Assembly: GCA_036785705.1 (NCBI GenBank) | Contig: JAWUZG010000036.1 | Span: 12,519,501-12,583,500 of the forward strand | Source of the DNA: Acanthornis magna | Taxonomy: Eukaryota > Chordata > Aves > Passeriformes > Acanthizidae | Reading direction: 5' to 3' | Length of the DNA stretch: 64,000 nucleotides | Shown here: one piece after another, positions 11,101 through 23,099 of the stretch | How positions within the stretch are numbered: the stretch's first letter is position 1 | Layout of the letters: every line of letters begins with the position of its first letter | Notes under the pieces: generated by a model | The model's database searches: none | What the model was told of the DNA's origin: nothing | The model's input: only the letters and a program-made list of their open reading frames with translations | Made by a program: the position numbers and the translations under genes

Positions 11101-14100
11101 TTTATGCTAAATATGCAGTAGGCCAGAAACAAGAACCCACAATTATTGACTGTAATGGTTTGAATAGGAAGCATAATTCCTTTACCATTGCTTAATATTT
11201 TTGACAGAGAATTAGTTGTCAGTTCAGGAACATGCTTGTGGTTGTGAATACTGAACAGATGGAGCAGGTCCCTCGCATACCAGCCGAGTTGTGAAAGTGC
11301 CAGCATTTGCTCTCTAAGACTCACCCCTCTTTTCAGACTTGCTCCCATAGGCAAGCAGGGTGTGCTTCCTGTTGGAGGTCTGCCTTTGCAGACCACATTC
11401 CCGGGCATCTAAGGCTATATCCATATCTTTCAGACAGATGCACTCATATTATCAGTAGCTCTGCCAGCACAGTACTGTTAAGGAATATCTTGCAGAGACA
11501 CCACGGCGGCTATGTGCGCACAGGACCAATTAACTTTGGCACAGCTTAATGCAGATCCTGTGATACAGCTTACAGACCCCAGGCAGCAAGGCTGTGCCAC
11601 TTACCAGGTCAGGAAACTGCTGCACTGTGTTTCATTGCACCCAGGTAGACATGTCCTAACTTGCTTATTATGTTTCATAACAAGCCAAAGAATAACCCAC
11701 TTGGACTTTGTAAATTCCATTAAGTGCTTGGCAGGAAAGTGCTGCTGTTGACATGCAGCAACAGATGAAATTTAGATGTCTGGAAGGATTATGACCCTCC
11801 CCTGAGCGCTTATCACACTTCATTCCTTACAGGGGCAATGAAGGGGACATACTTTTACGTGCAATGCCACATTTATTTATTTTTACACAGACACATTAAC
11901 TCTGGTATTGAATGGGAACTGAAATTCTAAATTTGCCAAGTTTTTAATCATGCTTGTTTGCACACCTAAATGTCCACATCGAGTAAGGGGGCATTAGCCT
12001 CTGGGACAGCTAGTGTCAGAAGCTAATTTTGTTAGCTATCTTGTGTACCTGGCTGCCATGGGGAACAGTGTTTCCCACTATTGGTGCCTACTTTGTCCTG
12101 GTAGGTCCAGACCTTAGATATAGCCCGAGCTGATGAATGACTTTTCAAAGCTGAGCTCAGATACCAAGACTGAAGGGGAGGGCTGAAAAGCAAGATAGAG
12201 TAAAACTTCAAAGGTTTGATAACCCATAGGGTTTATCTGGAAGGAGCTTCCACATTTATTTTCCTAATTATTATGTTGTTGGTGTGCTTACAGATGACAA
12301 GGCGGTAAATACTGCCAAGAACCTTACACAATTCCAATGGAATTCACATTGCAACTAGTAAAGCAAATCATTCATAATCACAACGAACTTCTGTGCTGTC
12401 TATACTGATGTCATTTTCCACATGCAAAGCAGTGGAAAAAGTCAGAATATAATTATTTGAAGTAAGGTGACCATCTCACATCGTATCTTCTGTGAAATAA
12501 GGTTTAATCAGCTCCTCTGTGCCTAAAGTAACACTTGTAAGTGCAAACAAGAAGTTATACATGCAGAACACATCTCAGCTGTGCAACCACTTGTTGTGGG
12601 AGGAAGGCAGTAAAAATTTCAGCAGCTCTCTTTAGCAGCTGTAGTGACAATTACACATTAAGTTTGGAAAATTTGCCTTTCAAAACATCCTAAACTGAGA
12701 ACTACTCTATGAACGAATTCTAAAGCAATTATACAAGACAGTTAATAATTTTTCTTCATATGCCTTATTTCATGGGCTTTGCTTTTTTGCTTTATTAATT
12801 AAAAACATTTCAAATTTCTTTGGGGAAAAAATAAATTACATTTTCAACAATGATGAAAGTCCACACAACTGTTTTCAGAAAACTGTTACTAACTATTTAC
12901 ATCAGAAAACAAGTTCTTAATTAGCCCCTATATCCCTACACACTTACAAATTATTTCTGTATTATTGTAATTTAGAATGCTAAAATAGGTAGTCAGCCTT
13001 AACTCAGAATATTTTGATCCTTACCATGACTTTAATACTTCTGCAAATCATAAGTACTTCCCAAGGTGAGCACAGGACCATACTGCATGGTTTTGGAGTT
13101 GTCTAAATGTCCTAAATGGCTATGTAACTGCCATTTCAGCAGATTACCCCTCTCTACTCTTACTACACTCTCATAGTACATAAACACCTCCAATAAAGTC
13201 TACCCTATAGCATACAGGCTGGAGAACAACTAGTGCAGCTAGAATACTTTGAAATGCTTTTTATATCATCTGTACTCTCATCAAACCTGAACAAAATGTC
13301 ATAATAGCATGGGAATAGTATGGAAACAGCTCAGTAGTTTTGGCTCTGAGGTCATAAAATGCAGTCTTGTAAAACGAACTCTTCTGACATGTCCTGACAT
13401 GATGTTAACACAATTACAAGCATCACAATATATAGAGATAGGAAAGTGGCAAGTTGAAAAAATTTTGCTTTTTTTTCCCCTGGAGGAATCAGACTGGTTT
13501 TTCTCTTCCTGGCTTTGCTAAAATTGTCTTTGGAAATAGCTGCAAGACAAAACCTTCTTTGATTTATTCACAAAGGAAATAAGCATTCAGAAAAACCTCC
13601 CTAGCCAAAAGAATAAGTCATTCTATTACTTGTTTCAAGCATGTCCAACTGCGGATCTTGGAGATGCTTAAGAATTACAAAGTAGAGAATAAACGCGTTT
13701 AGTGCATTCTCCTGCCCTGTCCACAAACACTGCCTCTGTGTTGTGGCAAGCCCTTCTTATTTTTACAACTGCCTTGTATGGCTGTGTGAAGCTAAAGTGC
13801 AGCCCTGGCACAGATCTGCCAGTTCCTATTACGGTCGTTTTCCTCTCCGACAAAGGAAGATCTGTGGCACGCGTCCCTGTGGCAGCCCTGTGATGCTCAG
13901 ATGTCCCACTGGCAGAAAGCAGCTGCATGACTACTGAGCATTTGGTCTGATGAGTCTGCTCAGTTTTCTGCATGAATAAAATCAAACATGGCAGATTAAA
14001 GTCCCTTAGTTGCTATTTCTTTCATATTGGAGGCTAAATATTGCCGAGCTGATAAACACCGGGTTCTTTCCTCAAAAAGACCAGATTTAAGCACCAAACT

Positions 14101-17100
14101 ATCTTTATTCTCATCTATGCAAAATTTTCTGGCAGCAGTGAAGATAAGATGTGACATAATGAAAATTATGATGATAAATCTCTACTTCAGCATGATTAGA
14201 TGACCTTGCCAGATGCTGTCATGTAGTAGTGCTCTTACAGACATTATTTTATTGCGTTCCTCAACTTTTTAGTTCTATTTGAGCCCCGTTTCTCCTGCAT
14301 AGAAACTAAGAGAGATTTTTATGAACACACAGCAGTGGCAAACAGGGACAATGATAATTTGTACTGGCAAATGCTGTTTGAAAGACCACCTCCTTATCAT
14401 ATTAGTATATAAGTGTGTGCAGACAGCCCTCTCCCTATCTTTCCATAGACCTTCTGACACATACCCTACCCCAAAATCACAGTTCTGGTGCAGTAGCTGT
14501 AAATATTCTGCAGGGAGGACCCTTGAAAATCCCAGACCACAGCATGATAAACTGATATACAGCAATCCTCTGTAAGAAGTGCTTGATGATATTTTTGGAT
14601 TTAGTTTGGTTTTTCTCATGGACAGCAAGTTTCATGAATTATCTAGTTGAGGAGGTATTCAAACTGTTAAATTTATTTTGCTCAAATTTGGTTAACAAAC
14701 TTTGTAAAAATATTTTAAAAAATAAAAAATATTTTTATGCAATCAAAACAAACAAAAGTAACAACACAAAGTTTTAAAGCAAAAAGTCTCCCCAAAATTT
14801 GCTGAATTTAAGTTATTCAACTCATTACAACAACTGGATCAAAGTACTCCTTATTCACACACTTCTCTTAATTGCAGTGCAAATCTAGTGAGCAGTAGTC
14901 AACCTCTATAAGAAACAAAAATATTTGTATTCAGTACCTGACAGTGTAAGACCAAATATAATATAACTCTATGTTAAGGCCCAGTTTCACTTCTCTAAGT
15001 GTTGCATGCTTTTCAGGGTAGACTTTTAAAAAGTCTTAGAAGGTGATTTTTATTTTCTCATGACTTTGTGATCTATTTGACTTCCCTAAAGACGTTCAAC
15101 AAAACAATTTCAGAACTACCACCTTAAAATTTGCAAAGCTTTTAACAATTTTCTTTTAAATGTGAGCATTCACAAAACCTTTGCAAGACAAAATGCATTT
15201 TACAGAATACCTTTGTCTAGATTTAGAATTTACCTGCTTTGTGGTTGTGCAATGAAATGAATCCTCATGACTTGCAAATGCCAGGAGGTTTCCACTTCTG
15301 ATGCACAGTCATCCTTCTCAGCAAACAGACACAAGAATAAATAACATATTTTCATCACTCTGTCAATGCATTCCACAAGGGAAATGAAGCTTAATATTCT
15401 TGTTTTAAACAGAAACCAAAAAAATCCTCAACAGGGCAACAGAGTTGCCTTGGTCATCAACCTGGGGTGTGGAAGCCCGAGAAGCAATCCATATCTGAAC
15501 ACTTCCTGTGTGCACCAGAACTCTGGGCTCCTCATTGTGTTCCTCCCATACTGAGGAATCTCAGTAATGTCTAATGCTCACGTGATGCTCAAAGCATTGC
15601 AAGAACTTCCCTGGATTTACCTGCATGACAGTAATACACCTGAGTTCATAGAGTGCAGCGCCCTTGAAGCCTCAGTTTATTATTAGACAACACAGAAGGG
15701 GCACGTGTAAGTTCATAATTTACAAAAAGCAGTTCTTGGGTTTTGTTTCTTTTTAAATAGGTCATGTTCAGGATGCCTTCAAAGAAAATTTATTAGACCT
15801 GAGGTCAAAGCACCTCATCAATTCAATGCAGACACGTCTCTGGCAATCTCACCCAGATTAAGGCTACCAGCAAGAGTGGTCTATTCTACTCATCTCTGTG
15901 CTCAGTGTAGGCACATCACCTGATGCAGACTTCACTGCGCAAAACTATAAATCAAAGAAGACAGTGGGTATTCTAGGACAGGAAGGGTTGTTTTGAGTGA
16001 ACACCTCTTCCTGACTGAAGGGAGGTGAGCAATCAGAACTTTGCCTAGAAGAACAATTTTGTTCATTCAAATAAATGCACCCTCCAGGCTGTTGTAACTT
16101 CTGCCAGGAACTGATTCATCCATGGATAGGCTTTTGAATCCGGGTAATGAAATTGCAATGAAAAGAGAGAAGCCTCAGTGTTTTTCACAAAAAGAGAGGG
16201 CTTTTTTCCAGGTTTGTCCTTCTCCCATTCTTTTTTTGCAAAAGAGCATTAAGCAATGGAACAGCTATCGAACTTAATAGCTTTGGACAGATGTCTTCAG
16301 AGAGGACTTTTTTTATCCTTCTTTTAATCATAAAGTGTATTTTTAAAAATGAAATACATTCCTGAAATAGGCATAGTGTTGAAGGTAAAAGCTAAAAAAA
16401 AGAAGAAACCTTGCTCTGAAATTTGATAGTACTGAAAACAATTTTGAAAATTTCAATAATTTATTTAGCTCCAACCATGTACCTGTAAAATTAAAATCTG
16501 TAAATCTTATAATAATTTTTTCTGGAGTCTAACCATTGTTGACTACTGTTAAGAAAATGTGTACAAGCTGATGCTTAGTTCAAAATAAGTGAGTATACAT
16601 TATCAAATATAAAAAGATATCCCTTTCACATCTAGAAAAGAACCAAAGAAATGATATCTATTTTTAGAAGATTTGCTCTGTCTAAAAAAATCTTGTGTTA
16701 ATCCTGATGGAAAAATCTTGTTATCCTCAATGTTAAGGAAACAGAAACAATATAATAAAACCTGTAAGGAGAGTACAATATGCAGGTATTTCATCATCAT
16801 GAGGCCAATGATTCATTTGAAAAACAAATTAATTTTTGACTCATGGAAAACCAATATGCTCTGTTTTTAATTCTGTAAACTACATTACTCAAAACAACAA
16901 TCATATTTTAGGTTTTGATGGAGCTTCTCACCTGACTTTTACAAGTGCAGCATGTGTAACCAGTTGGTAGTGCTATGCACATACAGAGACTGTAATGTCT
17001 ATGAGAGAAGAACATTCTTATCATTCCTAATAACTATTATGGTGGGATCCTCTCTCCTTATAAGGACATTTTAAGTCACCCCAAGCATTCAAGCACTTCA

Positions 17101-18871
17101 AAATGGTTATTGAAAATTGGTAATGATTATATTTGCATTACTTGTAAGGGAGGTCAAGCCTCAAGAATTAACTTTCTAAAGCTTTCAGTCATTTGATTGT
17201 GCCTAAAGAGACTTGGTTAAGAGCACATTCACATAAGGATGTGTCTAGGCACACAGCACACACACATGCCAAAGGATGTTCTGGATTCCACTGGCCAAGT
17301 ATGTGGAAGTAACTGCTCTGTATGTATCTCACTTTCACAGTCCAGTAGGAGCACCACAACCCACTTGGACAAGTCTCAGCTGGTACGCATGCAAATATCA
17401 GGTAGCAATGTGAAGACAAGCTGCCAGTTACAGCCTTTCCTAAAGACCTTTCAGACCTCTCTCACATTTCAAAAGCTACAATGGCGGAGTGGCAAGGAGC
17501 TGGTGGAACAGTCCGATGTCCTCTCCATGGACTGTATCACTTTTCCATGCAATGCTTCAGCTGTCTCCTGTCCAAGTTTAGTAGATTTCAGAAACACAGC
17601 AAAGAAACTGCAGGCAATAGCATAAAGCTTGCAAAACAGGAAAGCTGCTTAGGTCATCTATGCACTGGGCAGCTGTAATGACTCACAAATCTTCATTGCT
17701 TTGTTTACCAGGAAAGTGGATACCTCCGGGAGCTTAAGCCTGGCACACACAGCTTTTAGAAGTAATGAGCCACTGTGCAGCCCAAGAAGGCTGTTGTTTC
17801 TGGAAGAACCTCATGTATACAAACATGCAATTTCAGTGTCCCGGTGTCTGGGACACTCTGACACTTAGGGAAGAGCAACAGAGGACCTTCTTCATTCACT
17901 CTGCAAGCTCTAGGAAGGCAAATTGCAATAGAAGTTTCTCTGTAAAATGACTAATAGAAAGACTGTCTGGCATTACATGGGCATAAATGGATAAGATTTA
18001 TTAATTGTTATTAAGTACTGTCATCACTGACCCATAAAATTTAGGTCACACAGACTGTCCTAGCATTCTCAGAATATTGGTGTTACTTTTTCTTTACTCA
18101 TCTTTGATAGCTAAGTTTAGACTCTAAACACCTGAAGATCAGATATTAAAATTGTAAATTCAGTAAGTCAAGTTGTTCAAAATAATTTTTTTTCCCCAGA
18201 GAACATTTCTTGAATAATATTTACTATATCTGTAAAGCTTCTGAATTTACAGAAACGCTTTTTAGTTCTAGACAAAACAAGTTATTGCCTTGGATTTGAA
18301 TTCTCAAAAGCAAAATTGATTGCTGGAACCTTCCTACTCTCCTACTTTATTCCACCAGAAATATAATTTTAACAAAACTTGAAAAGCGTCTTTATTCTTG
18401 GCTTCTCATTTACAGTTGCCTTTCTCTTCTATATTTAAAGAACAGAAAGCAAGGGAATATATTTCAGTAGAATACTGTGATATTTCAAAATACAGTTTTA
18501 ATGCTTTACCATGTATTTACATCCTATTATTATTTTTATAAAAGTTTCTTTTTCTAAAAGATGTAATTGTCAAAAATTACTTTTCCATACATTGTTGAAT
18601 GCTAATCAGAGAGGAGAGCATTTAAACTACATTTTCTGTCATGGAAGGGAACTAATTGAATGATATTTAAAGCCCAGATAATAAACTGTCATTTTCATGT
18701 AAATTAGTAGCAACTATACACATGTGAAGCTAATATTTAAAAAGCATACATTATAATGGTAGGAAATTTCTACTTCCCAATTAAAAAACAAAAGGACACA
18801 TTCCTCTTGTGGAGAAGGAAAAAAAATGGTAACAGCTCCAGCATTTTTCATATTTAGTATTAACTCTTATT
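8166..18871. other. Long stretch with no recognised gene or repeat
   Basis: About 10.7 kb of AT-rich DNA without a recognisable coding exon, RNA gene or mobile element. Only short, overlapping frames on both strands occur, the longest being 164 codons (minus, 10914-11408) and 128 codons (plus, 17239-17625); neither has recognisable motifs. A poly(A) run is at about 8766-8778. An AT-rich patch at about 8330-8470 and another at about 14700-14760 give low-complexity frames. Old decayed repeats could be present that I cannot see by eye. Confidence 0.5.
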
Positions 18872-19126
18872 TACTTATATATGCCTTAAAACTTCTGAGT
18901 AAATTATAGATTTATTTAGTTCAAAATATAAAATATCTTTCAACATGTCAGGCGAGAACTCTAATTCCTCTGGGCTTATCCTTTTTAATAAGTGTCTGAT
19001 TTTGTCTCCTGGCATTTCAGGTAGAATCATAGGCCTAATAACACAGCTCACAAAACTCTCTACGGATTTCAATGAATCTAAGTACACTAATTGCCAATCT
19101 GTTAATTTCCTCTTTGAAAAAAAGCC
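18872..19126 (-). CDS. Possible terminal coding exon, product unknown
   Basis: A minus-strand frame is open from a TAG just above 19126 down to a TAA just below 18878, about 83 codons. Its translation looks more protein-like than the surrounding chance frames: balanced composition, a Pro/Glu/Asp/Lys-rich middle (for example SPEELEFSP) and amphipathic helix-like stretches, with few of the Phe/Ile/Cys runs typical of AT-rich noise. A possible splice acceptor is the AG at 19099-19100 (AATTAACAG), with a T-run about 20 bases upstream on that strand; an exon starting there would hold about 75 codons and a stop. I do not recognise the family. The alternatives are an old retrocopy fragment or chance. 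No upstream exon has been linked to it. Confidence 0.3.
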
Positions 19127-19127
19127 C

Positions 19128-20984
19128 CACTATTCTATGTAATTTTCTTGATTATGGGTCTCAATGGACCAGTGATCTCATCTTTGACAGGCATCATGTC
19201 CCAGCCACGGCAGGCTACCGGAGTACTGCAAAATAATGCAACTGAACACTGCTGACTTCCCAGTTTTAGCCAAAGGAACTCTGAAGGGTGTGAAAGTGAA
19301 GGGTCCCAAGTGAAAGAGAAGGTAAGACACCTTGTTTAGGACCACAAAAGAAAGACTCATGGAGAGAGGATAAAAACTGGACCAACTGACATTGTCTGAG
19401 ACAAAATAAGAAGTAAGGGCTATGAATTCACCATGCCATTTGTAGTCACAGGTAATGTATGGTGCTGGAACCTTTAGTCTTTTTTTCTCAAGAAGTAAGA
19501 AAAGAAAATAAATCTTACTATAGCACTGCTATTAGCAGCCAGAGGTGTGACTTTTTGTGCTTAACACCTTGAGAGTTGTGTTTTCAAGAATAAAAAGGAA
19601 TATGTTTCTGGCCAGATAAGTCTTGTAGTTGTACAGGCCTGTATCAGCCAGAGTAATTTTATGAACTGTTTTACATCAGCATATTAATCTTTTTTGATCT
19701 TAAAATAACAACACTATAAAACAAAGGGACTCTTCCTCCTTCCTTCCACGGCAGCTGAAGGACACCTGGTAGCAATCTGTAAAGAGATGAAGGATGGTTT
19801 TACATGTACCTTTTCCCTGCCTCTGTTTAGCTAGGGAACAGCGTTGCATTTTTCTTAGCATGGCTCTGGGGAGATAAAAGATGCTTATGATTTTAGGATA
19901 TTATGTGCCAATTAATCGGAGACTATAAATGAAAATGTTCATCTGAGTGTATTTTGAAAGCTACAGGTTATGGATGTCAGAAATTATATGCCCATTAGCT
20001 AAGTAGTGGAAACAGACTGATTACAGGAGCTGTATGACATTTTAAAGTATGCTCACATTTTACATTTTTACCATGGACTACTGACAGCTCTGCAATGGAA
20101 AGAGGGAGTCTCTTCCAAACATATCCAAACACGTCTAGGTCAGACACCATGACTTACACATGCTCTCGGGATGGTTAACAAGTACAGCAGCCTACTGAAT
20201 GGATTATGTGCTTCTTTTCAATGCAGTGGTGGAAACAACAGTAACAAGCCTTCAGATAGGGATGAGGGTGAATGAAGAGGGATTCAAAAAGACCAAGGGA
20301 CACTACAGCCCACTTCAGGCTGTGAACAGGAAGAGTGTAACACTCGTGATGGGGATCCTGTGATGTGATGACTCGACAATTAGCTAAGCAGTTCTTTCCC
20401 CACCCACCAGTCCACAACCCACACTAACCCACACTGCAATTTCATCCAATCCTGATCATATTCCACAATACCCTGTATGAGGAATGAAATACACCATAGC
20501 ACTTGAAAAGATTGGCACCTGCTTCGGCTAGGTTTCTAAAATGTTTGTTTTGCCTTCCTATAAGCAAGTAGAGAGAAGAGCTATTATTTCTAGTCATACA
20601 TTCTCTTTCTCCCATATCTCTTGGGGATAAAATGAAAATGGAAGGAAATGCAACATCTTAGGACAGAAAGGGCTTTTGCTGAGATTTTTTTTCACTTTCC
20701 AGTAATCAGACAGACACTGCTATAATGTTTTTTGAGTAATTTGTCTCCAGTTGTTCATTTGAAAACTATGTCTTTGTTGCCATAGACAAAACATCCTGGG
20801 ATGCTGGCTTCCATACCTTTACTTAATGAGCTAACACCTCATAGATCCTCTCTTTCACACTCACGTGTCTTAACACAAGGCATGTACAGCACTCAGAACA
20901 CAATTACTGCCATGAAGAACTTCTCAGACTTTTGGCAGAAAGCTCAAGTACAAGGATATAGAACTTGGGAGGGTAGTTTTACAC
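19128..20984. other. Unannotated stretch before the CR1 cluster
   Basis: No gene or repeat family is recognised. Short frames of 60-85 codons occur on both strands without motifs or splice context. Confidence 0.55.
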
Positions 20985-21686
20985 TCTGCAGAAAGAAATG
21001 CATAAAGCTGCCCTGCGGAAAAGGCCCTGGGGGTGCTGGTGACAGCAGCTGGATATGAGCCAGGCTGTGCCCAGGTGGCCAAGAAGGCCAATGGCATCCT
21101 GGCCTGGATCAGCAATGGTGTGGCCAGCAGGAGCAGGGCAGGGATTGTCCCCTGGACTGGGCACTGCTGAGGCCACAGCTCGAGTGCTGTGTCCAGTTCT
21201 GGGCCCCTGAGTGCAAGAAAGACATTGAGGGGCTGGAGCGAGTCCAGAGAAGGGCAATGGAGCTGGGGAAGGGTCTGGAGCACAAGTGCTGTGAGGAGCA
21301 GCTGAGGGAGCTGGGGGTGTTCAGCCTGGAGAGAAGGAGCCTCAGGGGAGACGTTATCACTCTCCAAACTGCCTGAAAGGAGGCTGTGGCCAGCTGGGTG
21401 TTGGTCTCTTCTCCCAGACAACCAGCGACAGGATGAGTGGGCATCAAACTGTGCCAAGGGAATATTTAGACTGGACTCTAGGAAGAATTTCTTCACAAAA
21501 AGGGTGATTATTATTGGAATGGGCTGCCCATGGAGGTGATAAAGTCACTATCCCTGGGGAGGTTTAAGTAAAGACTGGATGCATAATTTAGTGCCATGGT
21601 CTAGCTGGCATGGTGGTGTTCTATCATAGATTAGACCTGATGATCTTAAGAGGTCTTTTTCAAACTAATTAATTCTGTGAAATTCT
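20985..21686 (+). mobile_element. CR1 LINE 3' fragment (ORF2 C-terminus and tail)
   Basis: The plus strand reads through the last part of CR1 ORF2 and the 3' UTR. From about 21004 the text follows the CR1 order: an AAAGCTGCCC-type start, the segment encoding the GLY/LYS-rich ORF2 end, the LEU/GLU/ARG-rich helices, and a terminal ATTCTGTGA tail at 21672-21680. Indels have broken the reading frame, so only short plus-strand frames remain. The minus-strand frames of 190, 112 and 92 codons are antisense to this GC-richer repeat and are not genes. It is 5'-truncated, as is usual for CR1. Confidence 0.9.
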
Positions 21687-21777
21687 CCTAAAAAGTGACT
21701 GAAAATCAGCTTATAATCTTCCAGGTAAGAACAAAAGAAAGTGTTAGTTTCAGGTGTTTTTTTCATGAAAATTGCTG

Positions 21778-22000
21778 AACCATTTAGGTTGGAAAAGTCC
21801 TGTGACATTATTAGTCTAACCTTTGATCACCACCTTGTCAATTAGACCACAGCGCGTTGTGCCACACCCAGATGTTTCTTGAGCACCTCCAGGGATGGTG
21901 ACTTCACACTTCTGTGAGCAATCCATTCCAAAGTTTAACAACCTTTCCATGAAGAAATTCTTCCTGATGTCCAGCCTGAACCAGCCCTGGAACAGCTTGA
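21778..22000 (-). mobile_element. CR1 LINE 3' fragment, minus strand
   Basis: The sequence begins with the reverse complement of a CR1 3' end (CATTTAGGTTGGAAAAG at 21781) and continues through the usual minus-strand order, including GAAGAAATTCTTCCTGATG near 21953. It diverges from CR1 after about 22000. Its tail faces the tail of the neighbouring plus-strand copy, about 95 bp away. A 97-codon minus-strand frame at 21816-22109 runs partly in the ORF2 C-terminal sense but is not an intact product. Confidence 0.85.
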
Positions 22001-22975
22001 GACTTTGAGTACCTGTTCTGTCCTTTTCAGTCCAAAAATCACAGAAAAAACCAGGAGGCAGCTTTTCAAAACTCGGCTGACAGGCCAAAGTAAAGATATT
22101 TGTAAACAAACCCTGTACATTTTTATGTATAGTAGCTAAGCATCTTGAACTCTCTTCCTAAGCTGTTCTAACAAAGAATGAATACTGACGCAACTTCAGC
22201 AGATCAGGCTGAGAGATAAGAGCACTCTTGGAGCAGCTGACCTTTTCAGAGAGCAGCCAGCCGGAAGATGAGGAGTTATGTAACCCATTCACATCTGCAG
22301 GGTTAATATGATTTTCATACACCAGTCTATATTAGAGAAAGATGCAAAACAATGGTGTATCTTAGCAACTGGAATTTGAGTCTGACAGCATATAAATCTA
22401 TTCTGAGTTTTACAGCAATCTCTCTTGTTTTTGTAGTGGGCAGTGTCATAAGAGGGAATAAATTTGGGCTGGGTTTTTTGATCAGTTTTTTGAAGATTTT
22501 TTGTTGTTTTTTTGACAGATAGCACCAACTGTTTAAGATATATGTATATATCAATCACACATACACACACACATATATATACACATGTATATATGTACAT
22601 TTATATATATATTTTAGCCTTTGCACAATATCTAAAGGCTAAAAACAATAATGAAATGCTTAGCTGTACTTTTTTCTGTTGACACAATCTTCCTGTTCCT
22701 ATGACTAGTTTCCTCTAAGGAAAATGTGACGTGTTGGATGATTTCCCATTTTCTGTTCAGACAGGAAGTATACAGGCCAACCAACATTTAGATTTTCTGC
22801 TAATCTTTAGTCACCAAAGAACACCTGCAGCCTAACTGTTAACTTGTTCTGGTACTCAAGGTCTCTATCAAAACACATTGTTCAACAAAGGAAAAAGTTG
22901 ACATTGCACCACCTGGGAATAGAGTAATTCCTAATTTTTATGTAGCAGTACAAAAGAGTCACACAGAGCAGAAGA
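22001..22975. other. Short unannotated stretch with a TA/CA microsatellite
   Basis: Between about 22538 and 22614 lies a mixed TATATG, CACA and TATA dinucleotide repeat. No gene is recognised. The 103- and 75-codon minus-strand frames around 22289-22600 overlap this repeat. Confidence 0.6.
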
Positions 22976-23099
22976 GAATCATAGAAACATAGAATCATAG
23001 AATAGATTGGGTTGGATGTGAATTCTAAAAGTCATCTAGTTCAACCCCTCTGAGATGAGCAGGGACATCTTCAACTAGATCAGATTGCTCAGAGCCCCA
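22976..23099 (-). mobile_element. Short CR1 LINE tail fragment, minus strand
   Basis: It opens with repeated AATCATAGAA units (the reverse complement of the CR1 terminal repeat) and continues with the usual GGTTGGATGTGAA and CATCTAGTTCAACCCC order. The match fades near CAGAGCCCCAAG at about 23088-23099. Only the last ~120 bases of a CR1 are present. Confidence 0.85.

Noticed and set aside
17239..17625. 128-codon plus-strand frame
   Set aside because: No recognised family and no convincing acceptor/donor pair; kept only as part of an unannotated stretch.
20924..21496. 190-codon minus-strand frame, the longest in the window
   Set aside because: It is antisense to a plus-strand CR1 ORF2 fragment; its length reflects the GC-richer LINE sequence.
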